Shown piece after piece: positions 25,751 through 33,297 of a stretch of 64,000 nucleotides of DNA (the stretch's first letter is position 1; the number at the start of each line of letters is the position of its first letter). The position numbers and the translations under genes are program-made. Below the pieces are notes generated by a model, which was not told the DNA's origin, searched no databases, and saw only the letters and a program-made list of their open reading frames with translations. Origin of the DNA: Microcella pacifica (GTDB lineage Bacteria; Actinomycetota; Actinomycetes; Actinomycetales; Microbacteriaceae); the NCBI RefSeq assembly GCF_009371975.2, contig NZ_VIKT02000003.1, positions 9,813-73,812 of the forward strand, given 5' to 3'.

Positions 25751-27135
25751 GACGATGCTCCTGTCGTGAGGGAGGTGACGAGGGAGTCAGGCGTGCGGAT
25801 CGAGGACATCGAGGATGCTCTGCTCGAGAACCTCGCAGCACGAGGCTCACCGACTCCAAGCGCGAAGGCCTGCAGCGTCAGGCCCGCGCGACTGAGCGGG
25901 AACCATCGGCGCACCACGCCGAGCGCGACGACGAGGGCGAGAGTGAGCACGGCGATGACGACGACGGCGGGCAGGGCCTCCGTGGTCGGCGACGGCGCGA
26001 CGACCGCCGAGAGCAGTGAGGCGGCGAGGGCGTACGCGGCTGCACCCGCGGCGAGCAGGGCGCTCGATACGGCGGCGAGGGCGGTGCTCGGGGCGAGCAG
26101 CGCCGCGCGGGAGCCCGCGGCGGCGAAGGCTGCGCCGACGACGACGAGAAGCAGCAGCTCGGGCACTCCGCGACCGCCCGGATAGACCGCGAGAGCTACG
26201 GCCGCGAGAGCCAGCACGGGCAGGGCGGCGCCCGTGGCCACCCGTGCGACTGCGCCGCGGGGAGAGAGCGCGAGGCGCGCGGGGGCACGGCGTTCGTAGG
26301 CGCGTCGGTCGATGCCGTCGCTCGAGGAGAGGAAGAGCGAGCTCTTGTACAGGCCGTGCGCGACGAGGTGCACGAGCGCGGCGGCGGCGAGGCCGAGCGC
26401 GGCGCACAGCAGCATGAAGCCCATCTGCGCCACGGTCGACAGGACGAGGCGACCCTTGATGTCGGTCCTTGTCAGCGACGCGGCGACACCCACGAGCAGC
26501 CCGAACCCCGCGAGAAGCGCGAGGGCGACGGTCGCGAGGAGACTGTCGCTGATGAGGGGCAGCTGCGTGATGACGAGGATGCCCCCGCCGTTCACGATGC
26601 CGCCGTGCAGGGCCGCGCTCACGGGTGTCGGCGCGTAGAGGGAGCCGACGAGCCAACTCTGCGCGGGCGGCAGGGCGCAGCGCAGCGCGGCCGCGACGAC
26701 GAGGAGCAGCGCGGCGGCATCCGTGCCGGCACCGAGCGACGAGAGCACGACCGCGGCCCAGAGCGCGACGTCGGCGGCGATGAGCCAGAGGGCGCCGGGG
26801 AGGAGCGCGCGCACTCCCCCGCCGAGACCCAGCGCCACGAGCGTCGCGACGGTGGAGGCGCTCCAGGCGAGGCCGAGCATCCAGAGCGGACCAGCGAGGG
26901 CGAGCCACGCCGTCGTGGCGAGCATCGCGCCGAGGGCGACCGTGATCGCGGTGCCGTGGCGGTCGCCGCGCAGCGAGCGGTGTGCGAAGGGCAGCACGGC
27001 CGCGGCGATGCCGACCACGAGAACGAGAAGGGCGAACGTGACGCCGTCGAGTCGCCACAGCGCGCCGTCCAGCGGGGGCGTGGACGCCGCCGCGAGCAGT
27101 GCTCGGGGGTCGAGCGGGCTGCCGAGTGAGAACAT
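25747..27135 (-). CDS. dabB: Inorganic carbon transporter subunit DabB
   Basis: This is the membrane subunit of the DAB system, related to NuoL/MrpA proton-translocating proteins. It has about a dozen hydrophobic helices. The family core is PPAQSWLVGSLYAPTPVSAALHGG, with charged residues in KGRLVLSTVAQMG and the HLVAHGLYKSSLF histidine-lysine motif. The ATG at 27135 is preferred over an upstream GTG because AAGGAGG (27142-27148) lies six bases before it, giving 462 residues. The gene is first in the operon. A palindromic operator and a divergent winged-helix regulator lie just upstream. The last 30 residues are unusually Ser/Arg rich. Confidence 0.88.
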   Translation of the reverse strand: MFSLGSPLDPRALLAAASTPPLDGALWRLDGVTFALLVLVVGIAAAVLPFAHRSLRGDRHGTAITVALGAMLATTAWLALAGPLWMLGLAWSASTVATLVALGLGGGVRALLPGALWLIAADVALWAAVVLSSLGAGTDAAALLLVVAAALRCALPPAQSWLVGSLYAPTPVSAALHGGIVNGGGILVITQLPLISDSLLATVALALLAGFGLLVGVAASLTRTDIKGRLVLSTVAQMGFMLLCAALGLAAAALVHLVAHGLYKSSLFLSSSDGIDRRAYERRAPARLALSPRGAVARVATGAALPVLALAAVALAVYPGGRGVPELLLLVVVGAAFAAAGSRAALLAPSTALAAVSSALLAAGAAAYALAASLLSAVVAPSPTTEALPAVVVIAVLTLALVVALGVVRRWFPLSRAGLTLQAFALGVGEPRAARFSSRASSMSSIRTPDSLVTSLTTGASS

Positions 27136-27159
27136 GATGCACCTCCTTGCGCGCATCAC

Positions 27160-27197
27160 AATACACGATTTGTCTTTCGTGTATTACGCAACGCGTA
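27160..27197. promoter_or_regulatory. Palindromic operator between dabB and regulator
   Basis: AATACACGA (27160-27168) and its exact complement TCGTGTATT (27177-27185) are separated by eight bases. A second partial palindrome TACGCAACGCGTA (27185-27197) follows. The half-sites CGTGTATT and CGCGTATT are related. The block is AT-rich compared with its surroundings and lies between the divergent dabB and regulator starts, so it is the likely binding site for the regulator or RNA polymerase. Confidence 0.6.
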
Positions 27198-27241
27198 TTT
27201 TGGTGCTCTCGGGCGAGCGGAGCGGCTCGTACAGTGTTCCC

Positions 27242-27526
27242 GTGGCCGAGTGGACGTTCCTGACGAATCACACGCACGTGCTCGTGTGCCTCGCCGACGA
27301 CCCCGAACTGCGCATGCGCGACATCGCCGAGCGCGTCGGCATCACCGAGCGCGGCACGCAGCGCATCGTCGCCGAGCTCGTCGACGCCGGCTACCTCGTC
27401 AAGACGCGCGAGGGGCGACGCAATCGCTACAGCCTCGTCGACAACGTTCCCCTGCGGCACCCGCTCGAGCGCACGCACACGATCGGCGAGCTGTTGCGCG
27501 CCGTCGGCGAGAACGCAGAGCGCTAG
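27242..27526 (+). CDS. Small winged-helix transcriptional regulator
   Basis: This encodes a 94-residue helix-turn-helix protein. The start is GTG at 27242 (MAEWTFLTNHTHVLVCL). The recognition region is LRMRDIAERVGITERGTQRIVAELVDAGYL, followed by a wing (VKTREGRRNRYSLVD) and a short C-terminal helix. It resembles MarR/ArsR-type stand-alone HTH domains and has no obvious ligand domain. It is divergent from the dab operon with a palindrome between them, so local control of dabB-dabA-PII is likely. It ends 3 bases from the convergent phoH end. Confidence 0.75.
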   Translation: MAEWTFLTNHTHVLVCLADDPELRMRDIAERVGITERGTQRIVAELVDAGYLVKTREGRRNRYSLVDNVPLRHPLERTHTIGELLRAVGENAER

Positions 27527-27529
27527 GTC

Positions 27530-28882
27530 TCAGGCCAGTTCGTTTCCCTCCAGGAGCTCGGTGACGAGCGCCGCGATCGCGCTACGCTCGCTGCGGGTGA
27601 GGGTGATGTGGCCGAAGAGCGCGTGACCCTTGAGCGTCTCGATGACGCTCGCGACGCCGTCGTGCCGCCCGACCCTCAGGTTGTCCCGCTGGGCAACATC
27701 GTGCGTGAGGACGACCTTCGAGTTCTGACCGATGCGGCTGAGCACTGTCAGCAGCACGTTGCGCTCGAGCGACTGCGCCTCGTCGACGATCACGAACGCG
27801 TCGTGCAACGACCGACCCCGAATGTGCGTGAGCGGCAGCACCTCGAGCAGCCCGCGCTCGATGACCTCGTCGAGCACGTTCTGCGAGACGACTGAGCTGA
27901 GCGTGTCGAAGGTCGCCTGCGCCCAGGGGTTCATCTTCTCGCCCGCGTCACCCGGCAGGTACCCGAGCTCCTGCCCTCCGACCGCGTACAGGGGCCGGAA
28001 CACCATGATCTTGCGCTGCTGCTGGCGCTCGAGCACCGCCTCGAGACCCGCGCACAGCGCGAGCGCCGACTTGCCGGTGCCCGCGCGGCCGCCGAGAGAG
28101 ACGATGCCGATCTGGGGGTCCATGAGCAGGTCGATCGCGAGGCGCTGCTCGGCCGAACGGCCGTGCAGTCCGAAGATGTCGCGATCGCCGCGCACGAGAC
28201 CCACGATGTCGTCACCGACAACGCGCCCGAGGGCCGAACCGCGGTCGGAGTGGATGACGAGAGTCGTGTTGACGGGAAGCTCCCGCACCGCAGCGCTCGA
28301 GATCGTCTCCCGGTCGTAAAGGTCGGCCATCTGCTCGGCCGAGAGGGTGATGTCTGCCGTCCCGGTCCATTCGCTGTCCACCGCGAGCTCGGCCCGGTAC
28401 TCCTCGGCCGCGAGACCGACGGAAGAGGCCTTCACGCGCAGGGGGAGATCCTTCGAGACGACCGTGACCGCGAGCCCCTCCTGGGCGAGGTTCAGCGCGA
28501 CGGCGAGGATGCGCGAGTCGTTGTCGCCGAGTTGCAGGCCGCTCGGCAGCACCGACTGATTCGAGTGGTTGAGCTCGACACGCAGCGAGCCGCCCTCCTC
28601 CCCCACCGCAATCGGGAAGTCGAGGCGCTCGTGCTGCACCCGCAGCTCATCGAGGTGTCGCAGCGCCTGACGCGCGAAGTACCCGATCTCCGGATCGTGG
28701 CGTTTCGCCTCGAGCTCGGTGATGACGACGACGGGGAGGACGACGGCATGCTCCGCGAACCGGAACATGGCTCTCGGATCGCTGAGGAGGACCGAGGTGT
28801 CCAAGACGTAGGTGCGCTGCATCACCTCCGTCGTCGACGCCGTGGTGCGGGATGTCTGGGAGGAGGTTCTCGATGCGGCCAC
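27530..28882 (-). CDS. phoH: PIN-PhoH family ATPase/ribonuclease
   Basis: This two-domain protein of 450 residues has an N-terminal PIN nuclease domain ([39 protein letters not shown]) and a C-terminal PhoH ATPase domain (Walker [14 protein letters not shown], Walker [24 protein letters not shown]). This matches the PhoH2 architecture, described in actinobacteria as an RNA helicase/ribonuclease and in mycobacteria as part of a toxin-antitoxin-like locus; no antitoxin is evident here. The GTG start at 28882 gives a Ser/Thr-rich leader of 20 residues. A start at the ATG at 28822 (MQRTYVLD) behind GGAGG is an alternative. Confidence 0.93.
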   Translation of the reverse strand: MAASRTSSQTSRTTASTTEVMQRTYVLDTSVLLSDPRAMFRFAEHAVVLPVVVITELEAKRHDPEIGYFARQALRHLDELRVQHERLDFPIAVGEEGGSLRVELNHSNQSVLPSGLQLGDNDSRILAVALNLAQEGLAVTVVSKDLPLRVKASSVGLAAEEYRAELAVDSEWTGTADITLSAEQMADLYDRETISSAAVRELPVNTTLVIHSDRGSALGRVVGDDIVGLVRGDRDIFGLHGRSAEQRLAIDLLMDPQIGIVSLGGRAGTGKSALALCAGLEAVLERQQQRKIMVFRPLYAVGGQELGYLPGDAGEKMNPWAQATFDTLSSVVSQNVLDEVIERGLLEVLPLTHIRGRSLHDAFVIVDEAQSLERNVLLTVLSRIGQNSKVVLTHDVAQRDNLRVGRHDGVASVIETLKGHALFGHITLTRSERSAIAALVTELLEGNELA

Positions 28883-28971
28883 CAGTGCTCCAACCCCGGA
28901 AGCGCGGGCGCCCCCGGACTCATCTGACGTGATCGGCCGGGGGCTCGCAAGACGAACTTCCGGCCGTCTCG

Positions 28972-28989
28972 ATCAGGCGCTTGCCTGAT
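28972..28989. terminator. Hairpin between aminotransferase-like gene and phoH
   Basis: ATCAGGC (28972-28978) and GCCTGAT (28983-28989) form a 7-bp stem with a GCTT loop. It lies in the 200-base gap 28883-29082, downstream of the minus-strand aminotransferase-like gene, with no other gene visible there. No U-tract follows on either strand, so terminator activity is uncertain. Confidence 0.4.
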
Positions 28990-29082
28990 GAGCGCCACGC
29001 TATGCCTCCCGGCGCGCTCGACGCGCAACGACACGCGCGTGTTGCCTGTTGGTTCACCGAGGAGGGGTCCCCGGGGCTCACC

Positions 29083-30204
29083 TCACGGCCGCGTCGCCGC
29101 CCGGAAGGTGAGCAGCGCGGTGCGCAGGAGTGCCAGCGTGTCCTCGCCCGTCGACACGTGCGCACTCAACCGCACGCGCCCCTCCCGACTGGTCGCCGAG
29201 ATGCCGTGGTTGTGCAGAGCGGCGGCGAGCACGCCGAACTGGTCGGCATCGGGCTCGACGACCACGATTCCCGCCCGCTCCTCGTCCTCCCGCGGGGAGA
29301 CGACCGGAAGGCCCGCCTCGTCGACGAGATCGAGAATGCGGGCGGTGCGCTCGAGCACCACCGGGGCAATGACATCGACGCCGACTCGGACGACGGCCTC
29401 GACGGCCGCGGCGAGCCTCGCCTCGGCACCCGGGTCTGCGGCACCCACCCGGAAGGCCCCCGCGTCGTCCTGCGGCGGGAGTATCTCGTGAACAGGCTCG
29501 ACCGAGCCCTGCGCGAGCCACCCCGACCAGACGGGCGTGAGGCTCTCGCGCGCCCGATCGGAGAGCACCAGGAACCCGGTTCCGGGGCCGGCGCGCAACC
29601 AGGTGCGACCACCGCCCGCGATCACGTCGGCCACCTGCCAGGGAGCATCCACGACACCGGCACCCTGCGAGGCGTCGACGATGAGCAGGCGGTCGCCGAT
29701 GACTTGGCGCACCCCCTCCAGATCGACGACCTGGCCCGTGCGGTAGTCGACGAGGCTCACGACCACCGCCACGGTGTTCGCCCCTACCTGCGCCTTCACC
29801 ACGCCCGGCGTCACGCGCTCGTGCTCGGGCACGAGGTCGCGCGGCACAAGAACTCCGAGAGCCTCCGCCGCCCGCGCGAGGGCGTAGCCGACGGCAGGGA
29901 ACTCGCCGGGCGATGCGGAGACTCCGCCCGTCAACCCGAACATGACGTGCATGAGCGCCTGCGAGGCACTCGGCTGGAAGACCACCTGATCGGGGCGGAA
30001 GCCGAGCATCTCGCCGAGCGCGGCTCGCACCCGGGCATCCTGCTCAGAGAGCGTCTGGAGCGCGCCGAAGCGCGCACGCGAGAGGAGCTCGGCGTGCGCG
30101 CGCTCCTCCGCGAGGACCGGGTCGCCGACGGGGGCGAGACGGGCGAAGTCGAGGTAGCCGGGGTCTTCGTGGAAGTCGGCGATGAACGCATCGAGGGCTG
30201 TCAT
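29083..30204 (-). CDS. EgtE-like class V aminotransferase-fold protein lacking PLP lysine
   Basis: This is a 373-residue protein of the class V aminotransferase/cysteine desulfurase fold, most like EgtE, the ergothioneine C-S lyase. The start at 30204 (MTALDAFIAD) has a GGAGA site; a longer open frame upstream is a shadow. The cofactor-binding Asp (LLIVDASQGAG) and the phosphate-loop region (GPGTGFLVLSDRA, LTPVWSGW) are kept. The lysine that should form the Schiff base is replaced by Thr201 (GGGRTWLRAG, ACC codon at 29602-29604). No other egt genes are present. It is either a catalytically different member or a non-PLP relative. Confidence 0.75.
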   Translation of the reverse strand: MTALDAFIADFHEDPGYLDFARLAPVGDPVLAEERAHAELLSRARFGALQTLSEQDARVRAALGEMLGFRPDQVVFQPSASQALMHVMFGLTGGVSASPGEFPAVGYALARAAEALGVLVPRDLVPEHERVTPGVVKAQVGANTVAVVVSLVDYRTGQVVDLEGVRQVIGDRLLIVDASQGAGVVDAPWQVADVIAGGGRTWLRAGPGTGFLVLSDRARESLTPVWSGWLAQGSVEPVHEILPPQDDAGAFRVGAADPGAEARLAAAVEAVVRVGVDVIAPVVLERTARILDLVDEAGLPVVSPREDEERAGIVVVEPDADQFGVLAAALHNHGISATSREGRVRLSAHVSTGEDTLALLRTALLTFRAATRP

Positions 30205-30232
30205 GAGGGTCTCCAGGGGTGAAGCACCGAGC

Positions 30233-31024
30233 CTACTGGCCGAAGCGGCGCTGACGGCGCGAGAAGTCGCGCAGGGCCCGCAGGAAGTCGACCTCGCGCA
30301 GGTCGGGGCCGAGCGCCTCCACGAAGTAGAACTCGCTGTGGGCACTCTGCCAGAGCATGAAGTCGCTCAAGCGCTGCTCGCCCGAGGTGCGGATCACGAG
30401 GTCGGGGTCGGGCTGCCCTCCCGTGTAGAGGTGCTCGGCGATGTTCTCCGGGGTAAGCAGCTCGCCGAGAGCGTCGAGGGTGCCGCCCGCCGACGCATGA
30501 TGATGCACGATCGACCGCACGGCGTCGGCGATCTCACGCCTGCCGCCGTAGCCGACGGCGAGATTGATGTGGAGTCCGTCGTGGTCTCGCGTGCTCTCCA
30601 CGGCGGCATCCAGCTGGGCCAGAAGCGGCTCGGGCAGTCCTTCGCGGCTGCCCACGTGCTGCACTCGCCAGTCGCGGAACTGCGAGAGGGCGCTCGCGAG
30701 CTCGCCGATGATGGGGATGAGCTCGCGCAGCTCCTCCGACTCGCGCCCGGTCAGATTGTCGGTCGAGAGCAGGTAGAGCGTGACGACCCCGATGCCGGCG
30801 TCATCGCACCAGGTCAGGAACTCGCGAATCTTCTCCGCTCCAGCGCGGTGCCCGTGAGCACTCGTGCCGCCGGCCCGCAGTCGGGCCCAGCGCCGGTTGC
30901 CGTCGAGGATCATCGCGACATGACGAGGGTGCGTGGCATCCGACAACTGATGCCGCAGCCGACGCATGTAGAGCTGGTAGAGCACGCCGCGCCCGCGGAG
31001 ACTTCTCCTCGATTGCACAGCCAT
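30233..31024 (-). CDS. uppS: Short-chain cis-prenyltransferase (UppS family)
   Basis: This Z-prenyl diphosphate synthase condenses IPP with an allylic diphosphate. The first catalytic motif is HVAMILDGNRRWAR with the Asp that binds diphosphate magnesium, followed by GHRAGAEKI, NLAVGYGGRREI and DLVIRTSGEQRLSDFMLWQS. At 263 residues with a short N-terminal extension it resembles actinobacterial short-chain enzymes (Z-FPP synthase type) as much as UppS, and product length cannot be read safely. The ATG at 31024 and a GTG at 31027 are adjacent and neither has a clear ribosome-binding site. Confidence 0.9.
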   Translation of the reverse strand: MAVQSRRSLRGRGVLYQLYMRRLRHQLSDATHPRHVAMILDGNRRWARLRAGGTSAHGHRAGAEKIREFLTWCDDAGIGVVTLYLLSTDNLTGRESEELRELIPIIGELASALSQFRDWRVQHVGSREGLPEPLLAQLDAAVESTRDHDGLHINLAVGYGGRREIADAVRSIVHHHASAGGTLDALGELLTPENIAEHLYTGGQPDPDLVIRTSGEQRLSDFMLWQSAHSEFYFVEALGPDLREVDFLRALRDFSRRQRRFGQ

Positions 31025-31104
31025 CACGGTAGTGCACCGCGCTCACATTGTTCACGGCCTCCAGTCGAAAGGCGCCTGCGAGGTGGGCGGGCTACGATCG
31101 CGGC

Positions 31105-31872
31105 ATGACGCCTGCCGCCGAGGAGCCCGTGACCACTGCCGCAGACCGCGTCGACGAGGAGCCCGCGGCGGACATCCCGAACGTCCCCTTGCTCGAAGAG
31201 TCGATCGAGTACGAGCAGATCGAGCAGCGCGAGGAGAAGCCGACCTGGCGCGGCTGGATTCACGCGGGCACCTTTCCCCTGGCGATCGTCGCCGGCATCG
31301 TGCTGCTGGTCGTCGCCGATGGCGTCGCGGCCACGTGGTCGAGCGCCGTCTTCATGACCTCGTCGCTCCTGCTCTTCGGTATCTCGGCGACGTATCACCG
31401 GTTCCACTGGAGCACGCGCACGCGCATTCTGCTCAAGCGTTTCGACCACGCCAACATCTTCCTACTCATCGCCGGCACGTACACGCCCCTGGCGATCATG
31501 GCGCTGCCGCCCGACAAGGGCTACCTGCTGCTCGCGCTCGTCTGGGCGGGCGCTCTGCTGGGCATCGGCTTCCGCGTGTTCTGGATCTCCGCGCCGCGCT
31601 GGGCCTACGTGCCGCTCTACGTGCTGCTCGGCTGGGCGGCGGTGCTGTACATCGTCGACCTCTTCGCCGCGAGCCCGGCGATGATGACGCTCGTCATCGT
31701 GGGAGGGCTCGCCTATACGGCCGGTGCGGTCATCTACGGTCTCAAGCGCCCGAACCCCGTGCCGGGCGTGTTCGGCTTCCACGAGATCTTTCACACCCTC
31801 ACGGTCGTGGCCTTCCTATGCCACTGGACGGGCGTCCTCATCGTCGCCCTCGACCCGCCGTTCGGCGGCTGA
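31105..31872 (+). CDS. Hemolysin III / PAQR-type membrane protein
   Basis: This is a 255-residue member of the TrhA/YqfA hemolysin III family with seven hydrophobic helices and an acidic N-terminal tail of about 45 residues. The metal-type histidine motifs are SATYHRFHWS in the second helix region and FHEIFHTLTVVAFLCHW near the C-terminus. The family is linked to membrane lipid homeostasis in bacteria; haemolytic activity is not implied. The ATG at 31105 lies just after a -10-like TACGAT, so the transcript may have almost no leader. It overlaps a convergent small gene by 57 bases. Confidence 0.9.
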   Translation: MTPAAEEPVTTAADRVDEEPAADIPNVPLLEESIEYEQIEQREEKPTWRGWIHAGTFPLAIVAGIVLLVVADGVAATWSSAVFMTSSLLLFGISATYHRFHWSTRTRILLKRFDHANIFLLIAGTYTPLAIMALPPDKGYLLLALVWAGALLGIGFRVFWISAPRWAYVPLYVLLGWAAVLYIVDLFAASPAMMTLVIVGGLAYTAGAVIYGLKRPNPVPGVFGFHEIFHTLTVVAFLCHWTGVLIVALDPPFGG

Positions 31873-32103
31873 GGCCTGCTCGGCCTCGAGGCGTTCGCGC
31901 ACTTCTCCGCGATACCGCACACGCCGCACCCGCCGTGACATGTCGATGACGAGCAGAATCGCGCCGATCGCGACGAGGAGCGTCACGACGAAGCCGATGA
32001 CGCCCGGCGTCACGAGGTTCTCATCGACCTGGATGGGCGAGATGAGCGGGTCGTCCACGGGGTTCGGCCCGATGCCGGTGGGAAGGGCGGTCAGCCAGTG
32101 CAC
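31816..32103 (-). CDS. Small single-pass membrane protein
   Basis: This encodes 95 residues with one strong transmembrane helix (VIGFVVTLLVAIGAILLVIDM) and a basic, then Glu-rich cytoplasmic tail. No domain is recognised. The start at 32103 (MHWLTALPTGIGP) is followed by a proline-containing extracytoplasmic segment. Such proteins are commonly annotated as hypothetical in this part of Microbacteriaceae genomes. It overlaps the end of the hemolysin III gene on the opposite strand. Confidence 0.65.
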   Translation of the reverse strand: MHWLTALPTGIGPNPVDDPLISPIQVDENLVTPGVIGFVVTLLVAIGAILLVIDMSRRVRRVRYRGEVRERLEAEQASAAERRVEGDDEDARPVA

Positions 32104-32244
32104 GCATGCTCCTCGGGTCGGTGGGCGTGGTAACCACGCCGAAGGGGAGGGCGCCGGGCGCTCGCTTCTCAGCGGCGCCGACTACCCTGAGAGCCACACT
32201 ACCGAGCGCACCCGGATGCTCGCCGACCAGCCGCACAGGAAACC

Positions 32245-32649
32245 ATGACGACGACCCAGCATCTCCTCGATGAGCGCTACGGGCGCAGCGCGGGGAGTGA
32301 GCGCCGCACTCGCGGCATCCTCATCGGGGCAGCGATCACCCTCGCCGTGGTGCTGACCGCGTGGGTCGTCTGGGGCGGGCTCTCGGGCACGAGCGCGACG
32401 CTCGAGACGCGTGAGCTGGGCTACACCGACGCCACCGACACCTCGATCACCGTGCAGTGGGAAGTTACGGCACCACCGGGCACCCCCGTGCACTGCGCGC
32501 TGCAGGCGCTCAACAGCAGCTTCGGCATCGTGGGGTGGACGATCGTCGAGATCCCGGCCTCCCCCGAGCGCACCCGATCCCTCGCGCAGACCGTGCGAAC
32601 ATCCGAACCAGCAGTGACGGGTTTGCCGTACCGCTGCTGGCTCCCGTAA
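32245..32649 (+). CDS. DUF4307 membrane-anchored protein
   Basis: This is a 134-residue protein with a cytoplasmic DERYGRS start, one transmembrane helix (ILIGAAITLAVVLTAWVVWG) and an extracytoplasmic DUF4307 domain (VQWEVTAPPGTPVHCALQAL then GIVGWTIVEIP). The family is actinobacterial and of unknown function, usually located near greA. Its stop codon is part of the predicted -10 element of greA. Confidence 0.85.
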   Translation: MTTTQHLLDERYGRSAGSERRTRGILIGAAITLAVVLTAWVVWGGLSGTSATLETRELGYTDATDTSITVQWEVTAPPGTPVHCALQALNSSFGIVGWTIVEIPASPERTRSLAQTVRTSEPAVTGLPYRCWLP

Positions 32650-32652
32650 TAT
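32623..32652 (+). promoter_or_regulatory. Putative promoter of greA
   Basis: TTGCCG (32623-32628) and TAATAT (32647-32652) are separated by 18 bases. They overlap the last codons and TAA stop of the DUF4307 gene. The hexamers are among the best sigma-A-like matches seen in the window. Confidence 0.55.
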
Positions 32653-32669
32653 CCTCAGATCACTGCGGC

Positions 32670-32692
32670 GAGCCGACCCACCGGGTCGGCTC
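32670..32692 (+). terminator. Strong hairpin in the greA leader
   Basis: GAGCCGACCC (32670-32679) and GGGTCGGCTC (32683-32692) form a perfect 10-bp stem with an ACC loop. It follows the predicted greA -10 element by 17 bases and precedes the GGAGG site at 32703. It may terminate DUF4307 transcripts, or act as a leader attenuator for greA. Confidence 0.55.
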
Positions 32693-32715
32693 TGTTGCGT
32701 CAGGAGGCAGACAAG

Positions 32716-33207
32716 ATGAGCGACACCACCGACACGAAGTGGCTGACCCAGGAGGCCTACGATCGCCTCAACGCCGAGCTCGAGCAGCTCAGCACGGAGG
32801 GTCGGGCCGAGATCGCGCGGCGAATCGAGGCTGCCCGAGACGAGGGCGACCTCAAGGAGAACGGCGGGTACCACGCCGCGAAGGACGAGCAGGGCAAGAT
32901 CGAGGCGCGGATCAGGACGCTCTCTGCCCTGCTGAAGAGCGCGACCGTCAGCGAGGCGCCCCAGTCGAGCGGCGTCGTCGAGCCGGGAACGGTCATCGTG
33001 GCCACGATCATGGGCGATGACGAGAAGTTCCTGCTCGGCAGTCGCGAGATCGTCGGGGACGGTGGCGAGCTCGCGGTCTACAGCGAGCAGAGCCCGCTCG
33101 GTTCGGCGATCCTCGGGCTCAAGGTCGGCGACTCGACGAGCTATGAGGCGCCGAGCGGCGCGCAGGTCTCCGTCACGATCGTGAACGTCGAGACCTACAC
33201 CCCCTAG
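32716..33207 (+). CDS. greA: Transcription elongation factor GreA
   Basis: GreA rescues backtracked RNA polymerase by stimulating transcript cleavage. The 163 residues show the N-terminal coiled-coil with the acidic tip (AARDEGDLKENGGYHAAKDEQ) and the C-terminal FKBP-like domain ending SPLGSAILGLKVGDSTSY. The ATG at 32716 is set by a GGAGG ribosome-binding site at 32703. It has its own promoter and a leader hairpin. The gene is convergent with ilvA. Confidence 0.97.
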   Translation: MSDTTDTKWLTQEAYDRLNAELEQLSTEGRAEIARRIEAARDEGDLKENGGYHAAKDEQGKIEARIRTLSALLKSATVSEAPQSSGVVEPGTVIVATIMGDDEKFLLGSREIVGDGGELAVYSEQSPLGSAILGLKVGDSTSYEAPSGAQVSVTIVNVETYTP

Positions 33208-33210
33208 CGC

Positions 33211-33297
33211 ACGCTAGAAGTCGACGCGCGGTTGATACCCCGTAACGCGTGAGCGTTGCGCGTGGACGCTAGAAGTCGACGCGCGGTTGATACCCCG
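33211..33297. repeat. 32-bp direct duplication of the ilvA 3' end
   Basis: The same 32 bases occur at 33211-33242 and 33266-33297. The second copy encodes the last residues and stop of ilvA on the minus strand (GYQPRVDF). The first copy lies beyond the stop, between greA and ilvA, separated by 23 bases that can form a small AACGC-GTGA-GCGTT hairpin. This is a local tandem duplication. Confidence 0.9.

Noticed and set aside
27530-28882. A PhoH2 toxin-antitoxin pair
   Set aside because: No small antitoxin-like gene precedes phoH; the neighbouring small gene at 27242-27526 is convergent and is better explained as the dab regulator.
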